NCBI GenBank assembly: GCA_030666035.1
Contig: DAOUYQ010000012.1
Location: 1 to 11,015, forward strand
Direction: 5' to 3'
Origin: Microcaldota archaeon
Lineage (GTDB): Archaea > Micrarchaeota > Micrarchaeia > Anstonellales > Bilamarchaeaceae
DNA length: 11,015 bases
Shown here: one piece after another, positions 1 to 4,318 of the stretch
How positions within the stretch are numbered: the first letter of the stretch is position 1
Layout: each line of letters starts with the position of its first letter
Position numbers and translations under genes: made by a program
The notes under the pieces: generated by a model
What the model was told of the DNA's origin: nothing
Databases searched by the model: none
The model's input: only the letters and a program-made list of their open reading frames with translations

Positions 1-93
1 AACATAGGGATATCTGCTGTGCCAGGCCCTTACGCGCTTTGTTTTATGTTGTGGGAAAAAACCATGGTTTCTCAGCTTAAGGTGAGGGAATGA
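1..93 (+). CDS. C-terminal end of an unidentified protein, cut by window edge
   Basis: Frame 1 is open from the first base and closes with TGA at 91-93, giving 30 residues that end in TMVSQLKVRE. The part before this is hydrophobic (ISAVPGPYALCFMLW) and could be the end of a membrane segment. No family is recognisable from so short a piece. The stop overlaps an ATG at 90 preceded by a strong ribosome-binding-like GGTGAGG (81-87), which hints at translational coupling to something downstream, but the 67-residue frame that follows (90-293) looks unconvincing. The open frame could be chance. Confidence 0.3.
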   Translation, partial: NIGISAVPGPYALCFMLWEKTMVSQLKVRE

Positions 94-125
94 CCACGCT
101 TCCTCGCCATTTGGGCAATTTAGAT

Positions 126-140
126 ACAAAAATATTTAAG
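126..140 (+). promoter_or_regulatory. possible TATA box upstream of adenine deaminase
   Basis: The AT-rich stretch ACAAAAATATTTAAG resembles an archaeal TATA element. It would place a start of transcription near 165 and leave a leader of about 100 nt before the deaminase gene. The motif is nearly symmetrical, so direction is uncertain. Confidence 0.25.
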
Positions 141-237
141 GAGTGGCAGAGAAGTTGGTGCATGGGAACCTGCAAAATATCCAAAAAACTTGTAGAGGGT
201 TCGCTGGGAACAAAATGGAAAAGAATTTCAGGGTGCC

Positions 238-252
238 GCACTGAGCCGGTGC
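238..252 (+). promoter_or_regulatory. hairpin beside the deaminase ribosome-binding site
   Basis: GCACTG and CGGTGC form a 6-bp stem (one G-T pair) with a 3-nt loop. It ends immediately before AGGA (253-256), the candidate ribosome-binding site for ATG 265. It could modulate access to the site; no more is visible. Confidence 0.25.
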
Positions 253-264
253 AGGAATTCTTTG

Positions 265-1311
265 ATGTTGGGGGAGATTTTTTTGAAAAATAATGAAACC
301 GGCTTAAAATCATTTATTGGCAATATGCCAAAGGCAGAGCTCCATGTGCATGTTGAGGGGACTCTGGAGCCGGAGATGATGCTTAAACTGGCCAAAAGGA
401 ATTCTATTGGCCTAAAATATAATTCTGTTGAGGAAATTGAGGCAGCATACAATTTCTCAGATTTGCAGGATTTTTTGGATGTTTATTATGAAGGTTTAAA
501 GGTTCTTATCAGGGAAGAGGATTTTTATGATTTAACAATGGCTTACCTTGAGAAAGCGCATTCCCAGAATGTGCTGCATACTGAGGTATTCTTTGACCCT
601 CAGGCACACCTGCGGCGTGGCATAGAATTCAAAACATTCTTCGATGGAATTTGGGGGGCAATGAAGGATGCAGAAAAAAAGTTGGGAATAACTGCAAAAC
701 CGATTATGTGTTTTCTTCGGGATTTGGATGAGGGCTCTGCTATTAAAACATTTAAAGAGGCATTGGTGCATAAGAAGGAGATAATTGCAGTGGGGTTGGA
801 TTCTGCTGAGCTTGGGAATCCACCATCCAAATTCCAGGAGGTTTTTGCGGATGCAATTAAAGAGGGGTTTCTGACTGTTGCACATGCGGGTGAAGAAGGG
901 CCGCCAAGCTATATCTGGGAAGCAATCAGGTTGCTGCATGTATCCCGCATAGACCATGGGGTTCATGCTGTTGATGATCCAGAGTTAGTTGAGTACCTGG
1001 CTCGAACACAGATTCCGCTTACTATGTGCCCCCTCTCTAACCTGAAATTGAAGGTAGTGGAAAGCCTTAAGGACCATCCCTTGAAAACTTTGATGGATTA
1101 TGGAGTTGTTGTAACAGTAAATTCTGATGATCCGGCATATTTTGGAGGCTATGTTAATGAGAATTATTTGGCTATTTCAAAGGCTTTGGAGTTAACTAAA
1201 GGGGAGATAATTCAATTGGCTAAGAATTCGTTTAATGCTTCATTTATGCCTCCTCAGGAAAAAGAAAATTTTGTTTCAAAGATAGACGAATACGTCAAAT
1301 CCAAAGGATAA
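265..1311 (+). CDS. adenine deaminase (adenosine deaminase-like family)
   Basis: A 348-residue zinc hydrolase of the adenosine/AMP deaminase fold, predicted to convert adenine to hypoxanthine and ammonia in purine salvage. The metal ligands are visible: HVH at residues 27-29, H207 in HAGEE with catalytic E210, H231 in RIDHGV, and the SDDP motif at 287-290. I favour adenine over adenosine as substrate because EGTLEPEMM, FFDPQAH, GLDSAELGNPPSKFQ, HAGEEGPPSYIWEA and VNSDDPAYFGGY match the bacterial/fungal adenine deaminase subgroup from memory. The ATG at 265 follows AGGA by 8 nt; TTG at 262 and TTG at 283 (preceded by GGGGGAG) are alternatives, and ATG 325 would still keep the fold. The length is slightly above the roughly 320-340 usual for the subgroup. 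It stands alone, with the repeat-rich ATPase block behind it. The bacterial/fungal type may mean transfer, which only a tree would settle. Confidence 0.9.
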   Translation: MLGEIFLKNNETGLKSFIGNMPKAELHVHVEGTLEPEMMLKLAKRNSIGLKYNSVEEIEAAYNFSDLQDFLDVYYEGLKVLIREEDFYDLTMAYLEKAHSQNVLHTEVFFDPQAHLRRGIEFKTFFDGIWGAMKDAEKKLGITAKPIMCFLRDLDEGSAIKTFKEALVHKKEIIAVGLDSAELGNPPSKFQEVFADAIKEGFLTVAHAGEEGPPSYIWEAIRLLHVSRIDHGVHAVDDPELVEYLARTQIPLTMCPLSNLKLKVVESLKDHPLKTLMDYGVVVTVNSDDPAYFGGYVNENYLAISKALELTKGEIIQLAKNSFNASFMPPQEKENFVSKIDEYVKSKG

Positions 1312-1316
1312 AGGAT

Positions 1317-1374
1317 ATATTGCCTCTTTTGGTAGGCTTCATTCAATACGGAGCATTTCCCATAGTGGCAATAT
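1317..1374. repeat. inverted repeat after adenine deaminase
   Basis: ATATTGCC (1317-1324) and GGCAATAT (1367-1374) are perfect 8-bp arms enclosing 42 bp, starting 6 bp after the deaminase stop. It may be a 3'-end structure or a mark of the left edge of the accessory block. Confidence 0.35.
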
Positions 1375-1375
1375 T

Positions 1376-1422
1376 CAGATAACAGTTTACAAAAAACGCA
1401 CATGTATGTGAACCTCGTAAAC
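1376..1422. repeat. dyad element 1 (four half-sites, weak first)
   Basis: Half-sites at the standard 9/22/9 spacing: CAGATAA (poor), GTTTACA at 1385, TGTGAAC at 1407, CGTAAAC at 1416. The right-hand pair TGTGAAC..CGTAAAC has a counterpart at 3373-3388, where a different repeat has replaced the left half. Confidence 0.5.
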
Positions 1423-1559
1423 TTTAGGGAAATTGGATACTAAAATATTAGAGTATATATTGTTTACAAAGTTTGCAAAAATGAGCCTAAAATGCAAACT
1501 ATGTCAACTGGTTCCTGTTTAGTTATCAAAGTCAACAAAATTTGACATTATTTGTTGAC
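1415..1559. repeat. long direct repeat A, copy 1
   Basis: Aligns without gaps to 3381-3525 at a constant offset of 1966 bp. I count 19 mismatches in 145 positions, about 87% identity. It carries dyad elements 2 and 3. Read on the minus strand it follows the ATPase gene. Confidence 0.85.
1462..1508. repeat. dyad element 2
   Basis: Half-sites GTTTACA (1462), GTTTGCA (1471), TGCAAAC (1493), TGTCAAC (1502). The inner pair is a perfect inverted repeat, GTTTGCA and TGCAAAC, 15 bp apart. Confidence 0.75.
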
Positions 1560-1568
1560 TCTGTTGAC
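1522..1568. repeat. dyad element 3
   Basis: Half-sites GTTATCA (1522), GTCAACA (1531), TGTTGAC (1553), TGTTGAC (1562). Three of the four agree exactly. It overlaps the end of a short relic frame (1548-1634). Confidence 0.8.
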
Positions 1569-1634
1569 TTTTTGCATCCTCCGTCTAAAATAATTAGATG
1601 ACAAAGAGTTTCCGACAAAATCAACAAAATCCAT
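1548..1634 (-). pseudogene. remnant of an ATPase C-terminus
   Basis: A 28-codon minus-strand frame starts 2 nt after the stop of the intact ATPase and ends in YFRRRMQKVNRVNK. This aligns with the intact protein's end YIIQRMAEVNEVNK, sharing Y, R, M, V, N, V, N and K at equivalent places. Dyad element 3 lies over its stop codon, as dyad element 4 does for the intact gene. I read it as the last codons of a deleted or decayed cassette, not a working gene. Confidence 0.55.
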
Positions 1635-1657
1635 AATTATTTGTTGACTTCGTTGAC
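1611..1657. repeat. dyad element 4, overlapping the ATPase stop codon
   Basis: Half-sites TCCGACA (1611), ATCAACA (1620), TGTTGAC (1642), CGTTGAC (1651). The two right-hand sites are the coding sequence for the last residues VNEVNK of the ATPase (stop 1637-1639), so the element is partly protein-coding. Confidence 0.8.
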
Positions 1658-2833
1658 TTCTGCCATTCTTTGTATGATGTATGTTCGGAAAAGAGTATCG
1701 TCCACAGAATATGTGGCTCTTCTGAGTTTTTTGACTACTCTCTTTTTAACAAGACGCTCCAAATTCACAGCCACTACGTTCTTTTGGAGCGCGTATCTTT
1801 TTTGTGCTATTGAGAATACTTCATGGAAAGACTGGTTGCCTTTATTCTCCGCGAGAACGCTTAACACAAGCTGCTCAGTACTACCCGCAGATTCAAAGAG
1901 ATCATCAAACACTTCTTCTCCAAGAGTATCTAAGGTACGTTCTAGAGCAGATTCAAAAACTTTTGGAGTAACCCTTCCTTTTATCTGATTATTAAAAAGG
2001 TGATTGCACAGAACGTGGACCTCATATAGATGGCCTTCAGTATAATGATATACTTGTTTCATTACCTCTTTAGAAAAACTAACTCCGGAATGTTCCAAAT
2101 AATCTTCTATGAATTTGTATGTCTCAGATTCGGAAAGATTTGTAAGCTTCATTCTGGGAGTAAAATACCTGCCTATGGGATGGTTTCTCTGGAGAAAGGG
2201 CTTCCACCCGTGAAAAGTAGAAGCAAGAACAAAAAGCAACTTTACCTCTTTTACAATTTTTTCTTCTGCGAGTGTATTCCTGATGATAGACATGATAGCT
2301 GAAATTGAAGAAAGATATTGAATATCATCTAAAAGAACAACCAGAACCTTGGTCTCATTCCTGAGATCTGACCAAAGATTTAGCATATTAGAGTAGAAAA
2401 ATGGTTGAGGGTCTCCCCTTACTATCTCTTTTGAGAAATGGAAACCTGTACCTGCTACTGTGACTCCTACTTGAGTAAGATCTCCTGCAAATTTATGGAA
2501 TCTGCTCACATCCAAAGGGAGACGTAGAGCAATCTCTTCAACTAGATAATTAATTCCATCTCTCAGAGACTTTTCTCCTTCAAAATCACGTACCGAAACC
2601 AGGGAACACAGGGAACCTTCTTTTTGGGCAATATTCTTGAATTCCTTTAGGAGACTTGTTTTTCCTGAACCCCAATCTCCAAGCACAATAAAGTGGCTCG
2701 GTCTTCCGGCTTCAGTGTCTTTTAAGGCTTGTTTGAAGAACTTTATTTCTCCTTCTCTCCCAATAAAGAAGCGGGGTTCAATCCCTGATTTTGGTGTAAA
2801 TGGATTATGTATCGAATTCACTGCACCACCCAA
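1637..2833 (-). CDS. AAA-type P-loop ATPase with C-terminal winged helix
   Basis: A 398-residue protein of the archaeal AAA_16/Cdc6-like ATPase type. The N-terminus NPFTPKSGIEPRFFIGRE (10-27) is the usual lead-in. Walker A is GDWGSGKTS (52-60), Walker B VLVVLLDD (163-170), sensor-1-like FVLAST (201-206), and YTEGHLYEVHVLCNHL (264-279) resembles the sensor-2 region. Residues about 318-388 look like a winged-helix DNA-binding domain. It starts at TTG 2833 (GTGAGGA just upstream) or GTG 2821. A TATA box lies at 2933-2940, right after repeat B. The final codons lie in dyad element 4, and remnants of paralogous C-termini lie at 1548-1634, 3112-3264 and 3611-3691. No nuclease or transposase is adjacent. 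The exact function is unknown; a DNA-binding ATPase acting on the flanking elements is my inference. Confidence 0.8.
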   Translation of the reverse strand: MGGAVNSIHNPFTPKSGIEPRFFIGREGEIKFFKQALKDTEAGRPSHFIVLGDWGSGKTSLLKEFKNIAQKEGSLCSLVSVRDFEGEKSLRDGINYLVEEIALRLPLDVSRFHKFAGDLTQVGVTVAGTGFHFSKEIVRGDPQPFFYSNMLNLWSDLRNETKVLVVLLDDIQYLSSISAIMSIIRNTLAEEKIVKEVKLLFVLASTFHGWKPFLQRNHPIGRYFTPRMKLTNLSESETYKFIEDYLEHSGVSFSKEVMKQVYHYTEGHLYEVHVLCNHLFNNQIKGRVTPKVFESALERTLDTLGEEVFDDLFESAGSTEQLVLSVLAENKGNQSFHEVFSIAQKRYALQKNVVAVNLERLVKKRVVKKLRRATYSVDDTLFRTYIIQRMAEVNEVNK

Positions 2834-2932
2834 TTATTCCTCACTCAGTCTTAGTGGACTACCCAACCTTGATCTGAGAAATTTCATGGCCCCCCCTTAT
2901 TTTCATTATCTGGATTTTGAGGTTTATAAAGA

Positions 2933-2940
2933 AGAGGAGG
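2933..2940 (-). promoter_or_regulatory. TATA box of the ATPase gene
   Basis: TTTATAAA with a purine-rich stretch (gaagaggagg on the plus strand) at the BRE side. Transcription would start near 2908, giving a leader of about 75 nt before TTG 2833. The box begins at the edge of repeat B copy 1 and is not shared by copy 2. Confidence 0.55.
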
Positions 2941-2941
2941 G

Positions 2942-3055
2942 TAGGTTTCCGGTGTTTCCACTGGGCCTGTGTGTGGGATGTGTGGGATTGCATAAGCAAT
3001 TCGTCCATGGCAGAAATGCCAGTGAGTTTCTTGCTGGGTATGGTTGGACAGTAAA
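2942..3055. repeat. direct repeat B, copy 1
   Basis: Aligns without gaps to 3265-3378 (offset 323): 8 mismatches in 114, about 93% identity. On the minus strand both copies keep one open frame containing PSKKLTGI, AMDELLMQS and SHTQAQWKHRKP, but the frame runs into unrelated sequence on each side. It contains a small ATTGC/GCAAT hairpin. It sits just upstream of the intact ATPase promoter. Confidence 0.85.
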
Positions 3056-3092
3056 TGCTCTTCGTTACTATGCCTTTCAAATACCTAGAAAA

Positions 3093-3139
3093 ACTGACAT
3101 ACCTGACAAATTCATGTCCTTTTTGTCAGTTCTGCCATC
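3093..3139. repeat. dyad element 5, at the stop of the ATPase remnant
   Basis: Half-sites ACTGACA (3093), CCTGACA (3102), TGTCAGT (3124), and a weak TGCCATC (3133). ACTGACA and TGTCAGT are exact complements. The stop codon of the 3112-3264 remnant is inside the element. Confidence 0.75.
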
Positions 3140-3264
3140 TTTTCCAGAATGTACTCTCTAAAGAGACGATCAGGGATGAAGTAATTCCCTCTTTTAGGGC
3201 GGTGAATTATCTTCTTCTGAAGAAGCCGGTCCAGTAATCTTGGGATAGTCTTTTCAGATAAATC
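3112..3264 (-). pseudogene. ATPase C-terminal remnant (winged helix only)
   Basis: Fifty in-frame codons on the minus strand, including TIPRLLDRLLQKKIIHRPKR and then DRLFREYILEKMAELTKRT, align with the end of the intact ATPase (LERLVKKRVVKKLRR, then DTLFRTYIIQRMAEVNEVNK). Everything upstream, including the P-loop domain, is missing; repeat B copy 2 is joined directly at 3265. The remaining codons have no stop or frameshift, so the loss may be fairly recent. A short protein starting in repeat B (ATG 3381) is possible on paper, but I consider the copy broken. Confidence 0.75.
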
Positions 3265-3378
3265 TAGGTTTCCGGTGTTTCCACTGGGCCTGTGTGTGGG
3301 ATACGCGGGATTGCATAAGCAATTCATCCATGGCATAAATGCCTGTGAGTTTCTTGCTGGGCATGTTTGGACAGTAAA
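3265..3378. repeat. direct repeat B, copy 2
   Basis: Partner of 2942-3055. Its left end is fused to the ATPase C-terminal remnant and its right end interrupts a dyad element, of which only AGTAAAC (3373) and CGTAAAC (3382) remain. Confidence 0.85.
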
Positions 3379-3380
3379 CA

Positions 3381-3525
3381 TCGTAAACTTTAGGGAGATT
3401 GGATTCTAGAATATTAGAATATATGTTGTTTGCAAAGTTTGCAAAAATGAGCCTAAAATGCAAACTGTGCCATATGGTTCCCATTTAGTTCTTAAAATCA
3501 ACAAGATTTAGCAGTATTTGTTGAC
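3381..3525. repeat. long direct repeat A, copy 2
   Basis: Partner of 1415-1559. It contains dyad elements 6 and 7 in the same positions as elements 2 and 3 in copy 1. Several of the differences fall in half-sites. Confidence 0.85.
3428..3474. repeat. dyad element 6
   Basis: Half-sites GTTTGCA (3428), GTTTGCA (3437), TGCAAAC (3459), weak TGCCATA (3468). Compared with its partner, element 2, the first half-site changed from GTTTACA to GTTTGCA and now equals the other two. Confidence 0.75.
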
Positions 3526-3534
3526 TTTGCCATG
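3488..3534. repeat. dyad element 7
   Basis: Half-sites GTTCTTA (weak, 3488), ATCAACA (3497), TGTTGAC (3519), TGCCATG (weak, 3528). It is the partner of element 3. Confidence 0.65.
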
Positions 3535-3591
3535 CCCATATCCTAAAAGCAGGAAAGATGTATTCTCACTGATATGTGCTTCTATTTACCG

Positions 3592-3638
3592 AGTCCGAGT
3601 ACCGACAAACTCACCCTCTTTTTGTTGGTTCTGTCATT
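3592..3638. repeat. dyad element 8
   Basis: Half-sites AGTCCGA (weak, 3592), ACCGACA (3601), TGTTGGT (3623), TGTCATT (weak, 3632). The inner pair matches at six of seven positions and overlaps the stop of another ATPase C-terminal remnant. Confidence 0.6.
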
Positions 3639-3691
3639 TTCTCTATGATACTGCTATCAGAATTGGATGATCTTAATCTGAAAAGGTACAT
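3611..3691 (-). pseudogene. second ATPase C-terminal remnant
   Basis: A 26-codon minus-strand frame ends SIIEKMTEPTKRG before TGA at 3611-3613. This matches the other remnant's YILEKMAELTKRT at 8 of 13 positions. Upstream similarity fades quickly. It is a decayed end of a third cassette. Confidence 0.5.
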
Positions 3692-3726
3692 AAAGGTACA
3701 AAAAATTTTCTTACCTTTTTGTACCT
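3684..3726. repeat. dyad element 9, lengthened variant
   Basis: AGGTACA at 3684 and 3694 (10 bp apart) face TTACCT (3711) and TGTACCT (3720). The half-sites agree well, but the spacing (10 and 26) differs from the 9/22/9 rule of the others. Confidence 0.5.
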
Positions 3727-3767
3727 TTCATTTTTCCTGAGCAAAAACGCCCTAAATAATCGAGTAA

Positions 3768-3805
3768 GTTTACAAAGTTTACAGAAATTTGGTTTTTTTG
3801 TTAAC
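3768..3805. repeat. dyad element 10 (three half-sites)
   Basis: GTTTACA (3768), GTTTACA (3777), TGTTAAC (3799) at exact 9 and 22 bp offsets; no clear fourth site. Confidence 0.65.
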
Positions 3806-3823
3806 TCTAGCTTTATTCTGAAA

Positions 3824-3870
3824 GTCTACAATATCTACAAAAATGTTACTTTTGTGTAGACTCTGAGACT
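3824..3870. repeat. dyad element 11
   Basis: GTCTACA (3824), ATCTACA (3833), TGTAGAC (3855), weak TGAGACT (3864). It has the same size and spacing as element 2, but its half-site is CTACA where element 2 has TTGCA, changed together in all three sites. On the minus strand a frame ending SESTQK closes in it, resembling the other ATPase tails. Confidence 0.7.
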
Positions 3871-4069
3871 TCAAATTTTGTATTGGTGCGGACCATAAAT
3901 CGATTTGTTCCTCTGATTAATCTTTGAGTACTGTGGAGCAGTTTTTCACTGCTCAAAAACCCAACCCGAGAATAAAGAGGAGAAAAAGGCAAGTTATCCA
4001 TGACGCAGGTTCGAAATGCGACAAGCGGAACATTGAGATGCAGAACACGGTGCTAAGAAGCTGGAATAG

Positions 4070-4104
4070 AACACCGAGACCCAAACAGGAAAACGGTGTT
4101 TTTT
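4070..4104 (+). terminator. possible terminator on the plus strand
   Basis: A 7-bp stem (AACACCG/CGGTGTT) with a 17-nt loop runs into T6 at 4099-4104. No plus-strand gene precedes it, so it either ends an unseen RNA or is incidental. Confidence 0.3.
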
Positions 4105-4109
4105 GGTTC

Positions 4110-4145
4110 CACTTTTTGCGTAGCGTAAAACCGCAGTAAAAAGTG
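4110..4145 (-). terminator. probable end of tRNA-Glu transcription
   Basis: Four bases past the tRNA 3' end the minus strand reads CACTTTTT, giving an oligo-T stop. The sequence can also fold back through an 8-bp CACTTTTT/AAAAAGTG stem extended by GCG/CGC. Confidence 0.45.
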
Positions 4146-4148
4146 AAA

Positions 4149-4223
4149 TGCTCCCGCCGGGATTCGAACCCGGGCTACCGGAGTGAGAGTCCGGTGTCCT
4201 TGACCGAGCTAGACTACAGGAGC
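4149..4223 (-). tRNA. tRNA-Glu (anticodon CUC)
   Basis: The minus strand folds as a full cloverleaf of 75 nt. The acceptor arms GCTCCTG/CGGGAGC pair with one G-U. The anticodon stem CCGGA/TCCGG carries loop CTCTCAC, so the anticodon is CTC, reading GAG. The T arm CCGGG-TTCGAAT-CCCGG is perfect. The discriminator base is A and CCA is not encoded. No intron is seen. It is divergent from serS. I looked for a second copy of its 3' end as an attachment site on the repeat side and found none. Confidence 0.95.
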
Positions 4224-4253
4224 TAAATAGTAGAAGAGTTGTATTTAGAGTAA

Positions 4254-4262
4254 TATATTAAA
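4254..4262 (-). promoter_or_regulatory. TATA box for tRNA-Glu, possibly shared with serS
   Basis: On the minus strand this reads TTTAATATA, about 35 bp before the tRNA 5' end, giving a leader of roughly 8 nt. The core is near-symmetrical and could also fire rightwards, starting near 4285 with a leader of about 34 nt for serS. Confidence 0.5.
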
Positions 4263-4306
4263 AGCATGATGTTGGGCATTTAAAGATTTCTGAATAGAGA
4301 TACTGA

Positions 4307-4314
4307 GGAGTGAT
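4307..4314 (+). promoter_or_regulatory. ribosome-binding site that sets the serS start
   Basis: GGAGTGAT is one base away from a full archaeal Shine-Dalgarno sequence and lies 4 nt before ATG 4319. This favours 4319 over the in-frame GTG at 4310, which falls inside the motif. Confidence 0.6.
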
Positions 4315-4318
4315 ATTC

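Larger units (their letters stand above)
3871..4148. other. gene-free stretch with hairpins
   Basis: I see no convincing gene here. A plus-strand frame at 3924-4139 has no recognisable domain and no good ribosome-binding site. The stretch holds three hairpins: GAGCAGT/ACTGCTC at 3936-3954, AACACCG/CGGTGTT at 4070-4100 followed by six T, and CACTTTTT/AAAAAGTG at 4110-4145. An uncharacterised structured RNA is possible. Confidence 0.4.

Noticed and set aside
90..293. 67-codon plus-strand frame with a strong ribosome-binding site and ATGA overlap
   Set aside because: It overlaps the deaminase start and a TATA-like box, shows no domain, and its composition (many Trp, Cys, Lys) looks unselected. 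It stays possible but unsupported.
1462..1568. The dyad elements as simple transcription terminators
   Set aside because: The inner inverted pair could form a hairpin, but the additional outer direct half-sites at a fixed 9-bp step, and elements in series, are not explained by termination. A secondary terminator role is not excluded.
2859..3080. 73-codon minus-strand frame through repeat B
   Set aside because: It runs through the ATPase TATA box and has no recognised domain; the repeat looks more like a DNA or leader unit than a gene.
1376..3870. CRISPR array
   Set aside because: The repeats are not identical, spacing between units varies (about 56 to 104 bp where adjacent), each unit is an internal dyad, and no cas gene is present.
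3924..4139. 71-codon plus-strand frame
   Set aside because: It starts with a non-ATG codon, lacks a ribosome-binding site, has no domain, and overlaps hairpins and a T-run.
1376..4223. Integrative element with tRNA-Glu as attachment site
   Set aside because: I found no second copy of the tRNA 3' end on the left side and no integrase or transposase gene in the window.
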